From contig CAWAMV010000004.1 of NCBI GenBank assembly GCA_963783195.1, positions 1,984,001-2,048,000 on the forward strand: a DNA stretch of 64,000 bases, given 5' to 3'. Positions 41,802 through 50,392 of this stretch are shown piece by piece (within the stretch, counting starts at the first letter, position 1; every line of letters starts with the position of its first letter). Made by a program: the position numbers and the translations under genes. The notes below the pieces were generated by a model that searched no databases, was not told the DNA's origin, and saw nothing but the letters and a program-made list of their open reading frames with translations. Source of the stretch: Croceibacterium_B sp963783195. Lineage in GTDB: Bacteria > Pseudomonadota > Alphaproteobacteria > Sphingomonadales > Sphingomonadaceae.

Positions 41802-42340
41802 GCCGCGTCGGGTGCCGGAAGCGTGGCTTTGAAGCAAGCCGAGTCGTGGAAATCGGGCGCCTTGTTTCCATGCACCAGCGCCCAATAGGATTTCACCCCG
41901 CCCCGCTCCTCGAGCACCGCGTTAAATCCCATGGCACACTCCGCCATCGGCAGGGCATCGGCCGGGATAGCTGCGTCGAACACTGTAAAGCTGCTTCCTT
42001 GCCGCATCGTGCAGGCCGGCTCGCGCGAGGTCGGCCGGTTGCGCATTCCGTCGCGGTAGCGGTCGAAATCATAAGCCGCCCAGCGTTCAGAGGGCGAGAG
42101 GTTGAACTCGCAATAGGCCGACCCGTCCGACGGCTTCAGGAACAGCTCGAAGCAGGTGGTCTGCCACAGTCCATCCGCTCTGCCCTTGCCCGCGAAAGGC
42201 GGCACGACGAGGGCCTGCGATCCATCGACGCGCCAGCGCACCCGCAGCCAGTTGTCATCGCGGCCAATGATCCGCGCCTCGACCGCTGCGACCTGCAACG
42301 GGGGATGCGAGGGGTGGGAGAACAGCCTATGCGTTTGCAT
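41798..42340 (-). CDS. DOMON-like domain protein
   Basis: The 180-residue protein resembles the DOMON-like/carbohydrate-binding-module-9 fold. It shows RWRVDGSQALVVPPFAGKGR, then DGLWQTTCFELFLKPSDGSA-Y-C-E-F-N-L-S-P-S, and WAAYDFDRYRDGMRN, the typical W-Q-T-T-C-F-E-x-F and Y-x-E-F-N-x-S-P runs. It has no signal peptide. It is coupled to the NamZ-like muramidase by ATGA, so it may take part in the same cell-wall sugar metabolism; that is inference. Its start is only 32 bases from the divergent tyrS start. Confidence 0.8.
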   Translation of the reverse strand: MQTHRLFSHPSHPPLQVAAVEARIIGRDDNWLRVRWRVDGSQALVVPPFAGKGRADGLWQTTCFELFLKPSDGSAYCEFNLSPSERWAAYDFDRYRDGMRNRPTSREPACTMRQGSSFTVFDAAIPADALPMAECAMGFNAVLEERGGVKSYWALVHGNKAPDFHDSACFKATLPAPDAA

Positions 42341-42372
42341 CGCGTCCCTTAAGTGCTAACCGCGCCGCCGCC

Positions 42373-43605
42373 ATGAGCCAGTACAACTCCGACCTCCTGC
42401 GCCTGCTCGAAGAGCGGGGCCACATCCACCAGGTAACCGACCCGGTGGCACTCGACGCGCTCGCGAGCAAGGAGATCGTCACGGCTTACGTGGGCTTCGA
42501 CCCGACCGCCGCCTCGCTCCACATCGGCAATCTCGCCTCTATCATGCTCCTGAAGCGGGTCCAGCAGGCAGGCCACCGGCCGATCGTCATCATGGGCGGC
42601 GGCACCGTCAAGGTCGGCGACCCTTCCGGCAAGGACGACATGCGCAAGATGCTGTCGGACGAGGTCCTGGCGTCGAACATCGCCTCGATCCGCGACAGTT
42701 TCGGCAAGGTGCTTCGTTTCGACGACAGCGAAACCGGCGCGCTGCTGGTCAACAACGACGACTGGCTGAGCAAGCTCGGCTATGTCGAGCTGCTGCGCGA
42801 CGTGGGGCGGCACTTCACGATCAATCGCATGTTGACGTTCAATTCGGTCAGGTTGCGGCTCGACCGCGAACAGCCGCTCACGTTCCTCGAATTCAACTAC
42901 ATGATCCTCCAAGCCTACGACTTCCTGGTGCTCAACCGCGACTACGGCTGCCGATTGCAGCTCGGCGGTAGCGACCAGTGGGGCAACATCGTCAACGGGA
43001 TCGAACTGGCCCGCCGGATCGACGGAGCCGAGCTTTACGGCGTTACCGCCCCGCTCATCACTACGGCCGACGGAAAGAAGATGGGCAAGTCAGTGTCCGG
43101 CGCGGTCTGGCTGAACGAGGACATGCTGCCCAGCTTCGACTTCTGGCAATACTGGCGCAACGTCGACGACCGCGACGTGGGCCGTTTCCTGCGCCTGTTC
43201 ACCGACGTCCCGCTCGACGAGATCGCCCGGCTCGAGGCGCTCGAGGGAAGCGAGATCAACGCTGCCAAGGTCGTGCTGGCCAACGAAGTCACCAGGATGG
43301 TCCGCGGAGAAGCCGCCGCGCAGGGGGCCGAAGCGACTGCAGCGCAGACGTTTGCCGGCGGCGGACTGGGCGAGGATCTGCCCGTGCTCGACGTGCCGGC
43401 CGACGGCATTCGTCTTGGCGCTGCCTGCACGGCCATCGGCTTCGCCGCATCGGGCGGCGAGGCCAAGCGCAAGATCGCCGAGGGCGCGGTCCGGATAGAC
43501 GACGAACCGCAATCCGATCCCGGTTTCCTGGTGACCGTCGCACCGGGCGAGGAGCGCAAGCTGAGCCTCGGCAAGAAGCGCCACGGGATCCTGCGCGGGG
43601 CCTGA
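42373..43605 (+). CDS. tyrS: Tyrosyl-tRNA synthetase
   Basis: TyrS (410 residues) charges tRNA-Tyr. Class I signatures are HIGN in TAASLHIGNLASIMLLKRVQ and the KMSKS-type KMGKS in ITTADGKKMGKSVSGAVWLN. YVGFDPTA holds the Tyr/Asp of the tyrosine pocket, and LQLGGSDQWGNIVNGIELAR is the classical TyrS QWGN region. A C-terminal S4 RNA-binding domain (about 345-405) contains GGEAKRKIAEGAVRIDDEPQ. Its 5' end is very close to the divergent DOMON-like gene, so both promoters are within about 30 bases or inside coding DNA. Confidence 0.96.
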   Translation: MSQYNSDLLRLLEERGHIHQVTDPVALDALASKEIVTAYVGFDPTAASLHIGNLASIMLLKRVQQAGHRPIVIMGGGTVKVGDPSGKDDMRKMLSDEVLASNIASIRDSFGKVLRFDDSETGALLVNNDDWLSKLGYVELLRDVGRHFTINRMLTFNSVRLRLDREQPLTFLEFNYMILQAYDFLVLNRDYGCRLQLGGSDQWGNIVNGIELARRIDGAELYGVTAPLITTADGKKMGKSVSGAVWLNEDMLPSFDFWQYWRNVDDRDVGRFLRLFTDVPLDEIARLEALEGSEINAAKVVLANEVTRMVRGEAAAQGAEATAAQTFAGGGLGEDLPVLDVPADGIRLGAACTAIGFAASGGEAKRKIAEGAVRIDDEPQSDPGFLVTVAPGEERKLSLGKKRHGILRGA

Positions 43606-43687
43606 GCGCCTCTCCTTTACCGTTTGTGCAGTATTTGCTGTCACAAGCTCCTCTCCACGCAACGAGAAACGGAGGGGTCGTGGCCAC

Positions 43688-44023
43688 ATGAGCGGAGCAC
43701 AGCTTTCCGTGACCGATCAGCGCCGCGCGACGCGGCATCCGGTCGATTTCCCCGTGATCGGGGAACACCGCACGCGTGGCGATGTGCCGCTGCACATCTG
43801 CAACCTGTCGGCCCACGGTTTCATGGTGGATTCGTCGAGCGGCATGGCTCGCGGCGATCGCGTGATCATCCGGCTGCCCGAAATCGGTCGCATCGAGGCT
43901 TACTGCATCTGGATTGCCGAGGATCGCGCGGGCTTCCAGTTCGAACGGATCATCCGCCTCGACGACTTCATGAACATGATCGAGGCCGTTCAGCCCAACC
44001 CCCGCCTGCGCCGGCGGGGTTGA
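43688..44023 (+). CDS. PilZ domain protein
   Basis: The 111-residue protein is a single PilZ domain, the usual cyclic-di-GMP receptor. The two binding motifs are present: R-x-x-x-R in DQRRATRHPVDFPV (residues about 11-16) and N-x-S-x-x-G in CNLSAHGFMVDSS. The rest is the six-strand barrel (RVIIRLPEIGRIEAYCIWIA) and a short helix. It lies alone between tyrS and an MFS gene in the same direction. The regulated process is not shown by the context. Confidence 0.9.
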   Translation: MSGAQLSVTDQRRATRHPVDFPVIGEHRTRGDVPLHICNLSAHGFMVDSSSGMARGDRVIIRLPEIGRIEAYCIWIAEDRAGFQFERIIRLDDFMNMIEAVQPNPRLRRRG

Positions 44024-44093
44024 TATCCGGGCCTAAAGCCCTTCTCCACCTGCAGATAGTTCGCGCCGCTTGGCAGGCCCCCGTGCGCCTGCC

Positions 44094-45386
44094 ATGGGCG
44101 CAAGTGTGACCGCGCCGACCAGCCCATTGCAGATCGCCGAATACCGGCGCTTCTGGCTGGCCCGCTTCCTGGCGGTTTTCTCCACCATCGCGATGGTCGT
44201 GCTCATCGGCTATCAGGTGTACGATGTCGCCCGCGCCGATTACGGCATGGGCAGGCGCGATGCAGCCTTCATGCTTGGCCTGCTCGGCGGGGCGCAATTT
44301 GTGCCGCTGATGCTGCTGACGCCTGTAGCCGGCGTCGCGGCCGACCGTTTCGACCGGCGGCACGTGGTCCTCTTCGCGAATGCGATCGACGGACTTATCG
44401 CGCTGACGCTCGCGGTATCGACGTGGCAAGGCTGGCTGTCTCTGCCGCTGCTGTTCACGTTGGCCGCCATGCACGGGGCGGCGCGGGTGTTCAACGGGCC
44501 CGCCCTGTCGGCGATCGCGCCCAACATCGTACCCCCGGCGCTGCTGCCGCGCGCGATCGCACTCGGTTCGATCGCCTGGCAGAGCGGCAGCGTCGTTGGC
44601 CCCGCGATCGGCGGATTGCTCTTCGCCTGGAGCGCCCACCTGCCCTATTTCCTTTCGGCTGCCATGCTCCTGGGGTCGGGCCTGCTCATCGCTTCGATCG
44701 GACCTGTCCGCGCCAAGCACGAAGGCCCCCCGGCCCGGCCTCTGCACCAGATGGTCGAGGGCTTCCGCTTCGTTCGCCGCGAGCACTTCCTGCTCGGCTG
44801 CATCACGCTCGATCTGTTCGCGGTCCTGCTCGGCGGCGCGACGGCGCTGCTGCCGGTCTTCGCCCGCGACATCCTGCAGGTCGGCCCGGAAGGTCTCGGC
44901 ATCATGCGCGCCGCGCCTGCCCTGGGAGCCGCGCTGGTTGCAGGCTGGCTCTCGTTCCGGCCTTTCGAGAAGAACGTCGGCGTGAAGATGCTCTGGGCCG
45001 TCGTCGCCTATGGCGCGGCTACGCTCGCCTTCGGCTTGTCGCGCAACCTGGCGCTGTCGCTGGGCTTCCTCGCCTGCCTCGGAGCGGCGGACATGATTTC
45101 GGTCTTCGTCCGCAGCTCGCTCGTCCAGCTCAACACCCCCGACGACAAGCGCGGCCGGGTCTCGGCCATATCGGGCCTGGCCATTTCCGCCTCCAACGAA
45201 CTTGGCGAACTGCAGTCGGGCTTCGCGGCTGCACTGCTTGGTGCCACCGGGGCGGTTGTGTTGGGCGGCGCCGGTGCCATATTGGTCACTGCGATCTGGG
45301 CGGTGATCTTCCCCGAGCTAAGGCACGCGCGGACTTTTGCCCCCAAGTATCTTGATGATGACCCCGGGAAGGAGCCAGCACAATGA
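44094..45386 (+). CDS. MFS transporter, EntS-like exporter branch
   Basis: The 430-residue protein has 12 hydrophobic helices. The N-terminal LQIAEYRRFWLARFLAVFST and LMLLTPVAGVAADRFDRRHV (loop 2-3 motif) with MHGAARVFNGPALSAIAPNI match the enterobactin-exporter-like MFS group. TPDDKRGRVSAISGLAISAS near helix 10 is also typical. The substrate is unknown. The ATG at 44094 (MGASVTAPTSPLQ) is chosen over one 8 codons upstream. The stop overlaps the cysK start as ATGA, so the pair is co-translated; a possible role in exporting cysteine or related thiols is only suggested by this linkage. Confidence 0.83.
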   Translation: MGASVTAPTSPLQIAEYRRFWLARFLAVFSTIAMVVLIGYQVYDVARADYGMGRRDAAFMLGLLGGAQFVPLMLLTPVAGVAADRFDRRHVVLFANAIDGLIALTLAVSTWQGWLSLPLLFTLAAMHGAARVFNGPALSAIAPNIVPPALLPRAIALGSIAWQSGSVVGPAIGGLLFAWSAHLPYFLSAAMLLGSGLLIASIGPVRAKHEGPPARPLHQMVEGFRFVRREHFLLGCITLDLFAVLLGGATALLPVFARDILQVGPEGLGIMRAAPALGAALVAGWLSFRPFEKNVGVKMLWAVVAYGAATLAFGLSRNLALSLGFLACLGAADMISVFVRSSLVQLNTPDDKRGRVSAISGLAISASNELGELQSGFAAALLGATGAVVLGGAGAILVTAIWAVIFPELRHARTFAPKYLDDDPGKEPAQ

Positions 45387-46303
45387 AGGCCGACAACGTC
45401 CTCGCCACGATCGGCAACACGCCGCACATCCGCCTTTCGAGGCTGTTCCCCGACCACGAGGTCTGGGTGAAGAGCGAGCGGGCCAACCCGGCGGGGTCGA
45501 TCAAGGACCGCATCGCCCTCGCCATGGTCGAGGCGGCAGAGAAAGACGGCAGCCTCAAGCCCGGCGGGACGATCATCGAGCCGACCAGCGGCAACACAGG
45601 CATCGGCCTGGCGATGGTAGCGGCGGTCAAGGGCTACAGGCTGGTCCTCGTCATGCCCGAATCGATGAGCATCGAGCGCCGCCGCCTCATGCTGGCCTAT
45701 GGCGCCTCGTTCGACCTGACGCCTAAGGAAAAGGGCATGAAAGGCGCCCTGGACCGCGCTGCCGAGCTGGTGGCGGAGACGTCCGGCGCGTGGATGCCGC
45801 AGCAGTTCGACAACCCGGCGAACGTCGCCGTCCACGCGCGCACGACGGCGCAGGAAATCCTCGAGGACTTTGCCGACGCACCGCCGGCAGTGCTCATCAC
45901 CGGCGTCGGCACGGGCGGCCACCTGACCGGCTGCGCCGAGGTCCTGAAGAAGGAATGGCCCGAGCTTAAAGCCTACGCAGTCGAGCCCACGCTCAGCCCG
46001 GTGATCAGCGGCGGCCAGCCCGGCCCGCACCCGATCCAGGGCATCGGTGCCGGCTTCATCCCGGGCAACCTGCACACACAGGCAATCGACGGGGCCATCC
46101 AGGTCGATCCGGAGGATGCGAAGGAAATGGCCCGCCGCTCGGCGAGTGAAGAAGGCCTGCTGGTCGGCATCTCAAGCGGCGCCACGCTGGCCGCCATCAA
46201 CGCCAAGGTGGCCGAACTCGAAAAAGGCACCAGGATCCTCGGCTTCAACTACGACACCGGCGAGCGCTATCTGTCGGTGCCGGACTTTCTGCCGACCGAA
46301 TAG
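45383..46303 (+). CDS. cysK: Cysteine synthase A
   Basis: CysK (306 residues) makes cysteine from O-acetylserine and sulfide. The PLP lysine lies in ERANPAGSIKDRIALAMVE. The asparagine loop is PTSGNTGIGLAMVAAVKGY, the phosphate-binding glycine loop ITGVGTGGHLTGCAEVLKK, and the C-terminal VGISSGATLAAINAKVAEL holds the pyridine-contacting Ser. The length is standard for the A type. It overlaps the upstream MFS gene by four bases (ATGA). Confidence 0.94.
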   Translation: MKADNVLATIGNTPHIRLSRLFPDHEVWVKSERANPAGSIKDRIALAMVEAAEKDGSLKPGGTIIEPTSGNTGIGLAMVAAVKGYRLVLVMPESMSIERRRLMLAYGASFDLTPKEKGMKGALDRAAELVAETSGAWMPQQFDNPANVAVHARTTAQEILEDFADAPPAVLITGVGTGGHLTGCAEVLKKEWPELKAYAVEPTLSPVISGGQPGPHPIQGIGAGFIPGNLHTQAIDGAIQVDPEDAKEMARRSASEEGLLVGISSGATLAAINAKVAELEKGTRILGFNYDTGERYLSVPDFLPTE

Positions 46304-46406
46304 GGCCCTGCCAGACCAACCCAAGTTTACATTTTGATGACAGCGTCGGATAATCCACTGTTCTCGCGTGTGCGCCGTCCCGGCGATTCGGGAATGGAAA
46401 GCAGCG

Positions 46407-47102
46407 ATGGCCACTACCGAGAAATCCGTCCTGAAGCCGATCGACCGGATCCAGGAAAACCTCCTTGCACGAAGCGAGCGACGGCTGCTGAACTGGTTCT
46501 GCGCCCGAATGCCGGACTGGGTCGTACCCGACGTACTTACCGCCTTCGGCATGTTCGGCGCGCTCATGGTGTTTGCCGGCTATGTCGCCAGCGCAATGAG
46601 CGACGGCTGGCTTTGGCTCTCGATCGCCGGTTACTTCATTCAGTGGTTCGGCGATTCGATGGACGGCAGCCTCGCTCGGTTCCGCAAGACCGAGCGCCCG
46701 CGCTATGGCTATTTCCTCGATCACAGCTGCGACGGACTGGCAACGACGCTGGTCGTGGCTGGCATCGGGCTGAGTGAATACGTCAAGCTGGAAGTCGCCC
46801 TGATCGCCCTCGTGGGCTATCTTCTCCTTTCGATCCACGCCTTCATTTCGGTTCGCGTGCTGGGCGAGCTCAAGCTCTCCTATCTCAACGCCGGGCCGAC
46901 CGAGCTGCGGCTGATCCTGATCACGATGACGCTGGCGATGATCGCCGCCGGATCGGAGAAGGCGATCTTCGGGATGTTCACCTGGTTCGACGTGTTCGTC
47001 GGTGCGGTGGGCTGCCTGCTGATACTCCTGTTCGTTCTGCAAACGCTCGCCACCGCCCGCCGGCTCGCAGTCGACGAACCGCCGGTGAAATGGCCTCGCT
47101 GA
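46407..47102 (+). CDS. CDP-alcohol phosphatidyltransferase family membrane protein
   Basis: This 231-residue membrane protein has five or six helices and carries the CDP-alcohol transferase active-site pattern D-G-x2-A-R-x8-G-x3-D-x3-D, spread over DSMDGSLARFRKTERPRYGY-F-L-D-H-S-C-D (about residues 77-106). Such enzymes exchange CMP of a CDP-activated alcohol or lipid for another alcohol, making phospholipid head groups. The donor and acceptor are not evident. The ATG at 46407 (MATTEKSVLKPIDR) is used; a start 13 codons upstream is possible. It stands alone between cysK and the DUF6152 operon. Confidence 0.85.
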   Translation: MATTEKSVLKPIDRIQENLLARSERRLLNWFCARMPDWVVPDVLTAFGMFGALMVFAGYVASAMSDGWLWLSIAGYFIQWFGDSMDGSLARFRKTERPRYGYFLDHSCDGLATTLVVAGIGLSEYVKLEVALIALVGYLLLSIHAFISVRVLGELKLSYLNAGPTELRLILITMTLAMIAAGSEKAIFGMFTWFDVFVGAVGCLLILLFVLQTLATARRLAVDEPPVKWPR

Positions 47103-47178
47103 ACCGGCAAGGCCCTTGCCCTTCCCCAAGGTCATGATACCTTTTGCGAAAGGCAAATGACTGGAGAGGGATTGTTCG

Positions 47179-47580
47179 ATGCATAAAATTGCGGGGTGGG
47201 CCCTGGTGGCCGCGTTACCCTTGGCTCCGGCCGCTGCCCACCATTCGTTCGCCATGTTCGACAATACCCGCTCGATCACGCTGCGCGGGAAGGTCGCCAA
47301 GTTCCAGTGGACCAATCCGCATGCTTACCTGCAGGTCGATGCGGAGGACGGCAACGGCGGCACGAAGCACTACACGCTCGAGATGACGAGTCCCAACATG
47401 ATGAGCCGCGGCGGGTGGACCTCGCGCACCATCAAGACTGGCGACCAGGTCACGGTCTACGTTTCGCCGTTGCGCAACGGAACGCCGGGCGGTCTCGTTC
47501 TCGAGGTTGTCTTGCCCGGCGGCAAGCACATGCTTCCGGGCGTGCCGAACGCCAGCCGTTATGCGCGGACGTCGGACTGA
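47179..47580 (+). CDS. DUF6152 secreted protein
   Basis: The protein has 133 residues with a signal peptide (MHKIAGWALVAALPLAPAAA). It then shows the family hallmark H-H-S-F-A-M-F-D and GKVAKFQWTNPHAYLQVDAE, where W-x-N-P-H is the DUF6152 core. The mature part is a small beta barrel of about 110 residues, probably periplasmic, with unknown function. It is the first gene of a three-gene operon: the stop overlaps the next start as TGATG. Confidence 0.87.
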   Translation: MHKIAGWALVAALPLAPAAAHHSFAMFDNTRSITLRGKVAKFQWTNPHAYLQVDAEDGNGGTKHYTLEMTSPNMMSRGGWTSRTIKTGDQVTVYVSPLRNGTPGGLVLEVVLPGGKHMLPGVPNASRYARTSD

Positions 47581-48305
47581 TGCGCGCCGCCATCGCTCTC
47601 GCGCTGCTGTCCGCGGCCGCCCCGGCCCTTGCCGCGCCAGACTTCTCCGGAGAGTGGGAGCGCTATCCCACGTACTCGGGTGACCCGGTCGATCCCCGCT
47701 ACGCGCCCACGCCGATTCCCGACCCGCCGCTCAAGCCCGAATTCATGCCGGCCTGGGAGGAAAAGCAGGTGATCCTCAAGCAGCGGCAGCAGGAAGGACA
47801 ACCGCCTGGCGACAACTACGTCAAGTGCATCCCCGACGGCATGCCCGCGATGATGATGGCGATGTTCCCCATGGAGATCATGCAGCGGCCGGAAAAAATC
47901 GTCATTACGCAGGAAGCCTTCAATCAGACCCGGCGGATCTATATGGACGAGGAACTGCCGAAGTGGGACGAGGTCAATCCCGGCTTTTACGGCACTTCGG
48001 TGGGCCACTGGGAAGGAGATACGCTGGTCGTCGAGACGACCGGGGTGAAAGACTACGTCACGTTCCGCTGGGCGCCACATTCGGAATCGATGAAAGTGAC
48101 CGAGCGGATACATCTCCTCTCGCCCGAATTCCTCACCAACGAAGTCACCGTCGAGGACGATCACTTTGCCAAGCCGTGGAAGTGGTCATGGGTCTACAAG
48201 CGCATGCCCGACTACAAGATTCAGGAATACGTCTGCGAGGACAACCGCGAAGTCATAGGCGAAGATGGGGTGCAGGTCTTTGTACCGAAGGAAACCGCCG
48301 AGTGA
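47580..48305 (+). CDS. Secreted conserved protein of unknown function, DUF6152 partner
   Basis: This 241-residue protein has a signal peptide (AAIALALLSAAAPALAAPD) followed by DFSGEWERYPTYSGDPVDPR. A central VKCIPDGMPAMMMAMFPMEI, with many Met, lies in the first half, and the C-terminal half contains GTSVGHWEGDTLVVETTGVK and DNREVIGEDGVQVF. The G-H-W-E-G-D-T-L-V-V-E-T-T motif recurs in sphingomonad secreted proteins found next to DUF6152; no activity is known to me. It overlaps DUF6152 by one base and the hydrolase by four, so the three proteins are made together. Confidence 0.75.
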   Translation: MRAAIALALLSAAAPALAAPDFSGEWERYPTYSGDPVDPRYAPTPIPDPPLKPEFMPAWEEKQVILKQRQQEGQPPGDNYVKCIPDGMPAMMMAMFPMEIMQRPEKIVITQEAFNQTRRIYMDEELPKWDEVNPGFYGTSVGHWEGDTLVVETTGVKDYVTFRWAPHSESMKVTERIHLLSPEFLTNEVTVEDDHFAKPWKWSWVYKRMPDYKIQEYVCEDNREVIGEDGVQVFVPKETAE

Positions 48306-48997
48306 GCGAAAAGGTCGCGTACGACGATGGCGGGACGGCGCTGACCGGTCTTGTCTTTCGGCCTTCCGGCAAACCTCGCGCCGCCGTTGCGGTCTACCCC
48401 ACGATCATGAATCAGGTCGGCGTGGTGCTCGACAAGGCGCAGGCGCTGGCGGATGCCGGTTACCTCGCGCTGGTGGCGGATTTCTACGGCAAGAACCCGG
48501 GTGATTTCGAAACCGCGCGCGCGTTCGCCGCAGAAATTCGGCCGCAACCCGAGGACTTTCGCCGCCGCATCCGCCAGGGCATTCGCGCGCTGGCTTCGCT
48601 CCGCGGGGCGCAGGATCTGCCGATGATGGCGATCGGTTTCTGCCTCGGCGGTCGGGCCGTGCTCGAGCTGGCACGCGAGGGGGCGCCGCTCGAGGCGGTC
48701 GTCAGCTTCCACGGGCTACTGGATACCGAACTGACCACCGAGCCCGGCAGGATCGCCGCTCGCGTCCTCGTCTGCCATGGCGATGCCGATCCGATGGTAC
48801 CGCGCAGCCAGGTCGTCGCTTTCTGGGAAGAAATGGACGCCGCGGGAGCCGACTGGCACTTCCATTCCTACAGCGGGGTGAAACACGGCTTCACCAATCC
48901 GGGCCCGCCGGGCAATCCCGCCGTCGGTTACGACGCCAGCGCGGATCGGCAGAGCTGGGCGGCGATGCATTCCTTGTTCGACGAACTGCTCGACTAG
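48302..48997 (+). CDS. Dienelactone hydrolase family protein
   Basis: The 231-residue alpha/beta hydrolase has a Cys nucleophile in IGFCLGGRAVLELAREG (G-x-C-x-G-G), the acid in VCHGDADPMVPRSQVVAFWE and the His in YSGVKHGFTNPGPPG, the C-D-H triad of dienelactone hydrolases. It has no signal peptide, so it is cytoplasmic. The start is GTG at 48302, overlapping the previous stop as GTGA; the longer open frame upstream is not coding. The substrate is unknown; members cleave lactones and esters from aromatic breakdown. Confidence 0.88.
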   Translation: MSEKVAYDDGGTALTGLVFRPSGKPRAAVAVYPTIMNQVGVVLDKAQALADAGYLALVADFYGKNPGDFETARAFAAEIRPQPEDFRRRIRQGIRALASLRGAQDLPMMAIGFCLGGRAVLELAREGAPLEAVVSFHGLLDTELTTEPGRIAARVLVCHGDADPMVPRSQVVAFWEEMDAAGADWHFHSYSGVKHGFTNPGPPGNPAVGYDASADRQSWAAMHSLFDELLD

Positions 48998-49033
48998 GGA
49001 ACGCAAAGCCGCGCGGAGCGCTCCTGCGAAGGG

Positions 49034-50392
49034 ATGCCTTCCAACGACCGCGATGCCTTCGACGACCTGCGCTCAAGCGGCGCGCTGATCACCCGCCCCG
49101 GAGCTGACGAGTTCGACGCTGAGCGCGAGCGCGTCACCTGGAACAGGCGCCTCGCCTGCGCGCGTAGCCCTGCCGCCATCGCCGTCGTCCGCTCGGCCGA
49201 GGAAGCTGCCTCCGCGATCCGCGCCGCGCGTGCCATCGGGCTCACTGTTTCGGTGCGCGGAGGCGGCCATAGCTACGAGGCGGCCGCGCTGCGCGATGGC
49301 ACCTTGCTGCTCGACCTCGGCGCGCTCAATTCGATCGTGATCGACCATTCATCGCAGACCGCCCGCGTCGGCGTGGGCGTGCGGGACGGCCCGCTGAGCG
49401 AGGAGCTCGCGGCAGCCGGATTCGCCTTCCCGGTCGGCCATTGCAGCGACGTGTCACTCAGCGGATACTTGCTGGCGGGAGGATTTGGCTGGAATGCCGG
49501 CGCCTGGGGTGCGGCCTGCGGAAATGTTCTCGCGGTAGAAATGGTGACTGCCCAGGGCGAAATGATCGAGGCAACCGAAAGAGACCATGCCGACCTGTTC
49601 TGGGCCGCGCGCGGGCACGGTCCGGGCTTCTTCGCGGCGATCACCGGCTACACGATCGCACTCCATTCCTTGCCCGCAACCGCCTACGAACGCGGCGTGA
49701 GCTTTCCGCTATCGGCGGCCCGGCAAATGGCGAACTGGCTGAGCCGGGCGATCGACCAGACACCGCGCGATGTCGAGATCGGCAGCCTGCTGACGCTGGC
49801 GGGCGAGAGCGCCGCGCCGGTGGTGCACGTCCGGGCCACGGCCTGTGGTGACAGCACAGAGAGCGCGCGGGACAAGCTCGCCGCTTTTACCGCGCCCCCC
49901 GGCGGCGTCGCGGGCGTGGAGAAATCGAGTGGCCAGTCCCTGCCCTTCACCGACCTGTTTCGCTTCTCGCACATGCCCTCCGGCATGCGGGTAGCGGCCG
50001 ATCACGTGTGGAGCGATGCGAAGGTCGGCGACCTCCTCCTCGCGCTGCGGGACGTTCCGCCGCCCAACGCCTCCTCGAGCGTCAACGTCGTCGCCTTCGG
50101 GGGCCACAGCCCCGTTGCCTTGCCCGACGGCGCCCTCTCCCTCACCGGAGGGGTCGGCGCGGGCATCTATGGCCTGTGGGAGGATGCGGCCGACGATGCC
50201 CGAATCGAGGACTGGGTGGCCCGCGTCGACACCGCCCTGGCGCCCTTTCGAGCCGGTCGGTACGTCGGCGAAGCCGCGTTGGCGCGCGATCCCGCGCGGC
50301 GCGCGGAGTGCTTCACGCCCGAAGCCTTCACCCGACTGGAAGCGCTGCGCGCGCAGCACGATCCAGACGGAGTTTTCGCCCGCTGGCCCTGA
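49034..50392 (+). CDS. FAD-binding oxidoreductase, berberine-bridge-enzyme type
   Basis: The 452-residue protein has a PCMH-type FAD domain (about 40-210) and a C-terminal BBE segment. Two covalent flavin anchors are suggested: the His in LTVSVRGGGHSYEAAALRDG and the Cys in PVGHCSDVSLSGYLLAGGFG, the pair seen in bicovalent oxidases. The C-terminal HDPDGVFARWP ending is a variant of the usual BBE tail. Members oxidise sugars, alkaloids or polyphenols with oxygen; the substrate is unknown. It has no signal peptide. It is convergent with the acyl-CoA dehydrogenase gene: the stop codons abut without overlap. Confidence 0.87.
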   Translation: MPSNDRDAFDDLRSSGALITRPGADEFDAERERVTWNRRLACARSPAAIAVVRSAEEAASAIRAARAIGLTVSVRGGGHSYEAAALRDGTLLLDLGALNSIVIDHSSQTARVGVGVRDGPLSEELAAAGFAFPVGHCSDVSLSGYLLAGGFGWNAGAWGAACGNVLAVEMVTAQGEMIEATERDHADLFWAARGHGPGFFAAITGYTIALHSLPATAYERGVSFPLSAARQMANWLSRAIDQTPRDVEIGSLLTLAGESAAPVVHVRATACGDSTESARDKLAAFTAPPGGVAGVEKSSGQSLPFTDLFRFSHMPSGMRVAADHVWSDAKVGDLLLALRDVPPPNASSSVNVVAFGGHSPVALPDGALSLTGGVGAGIYGLWEDAADDARIEDWVARVDTALAPFRAGRYVGEAALARDPARRAECFTPEAFTRLEALRAQHDPDGVFARWP

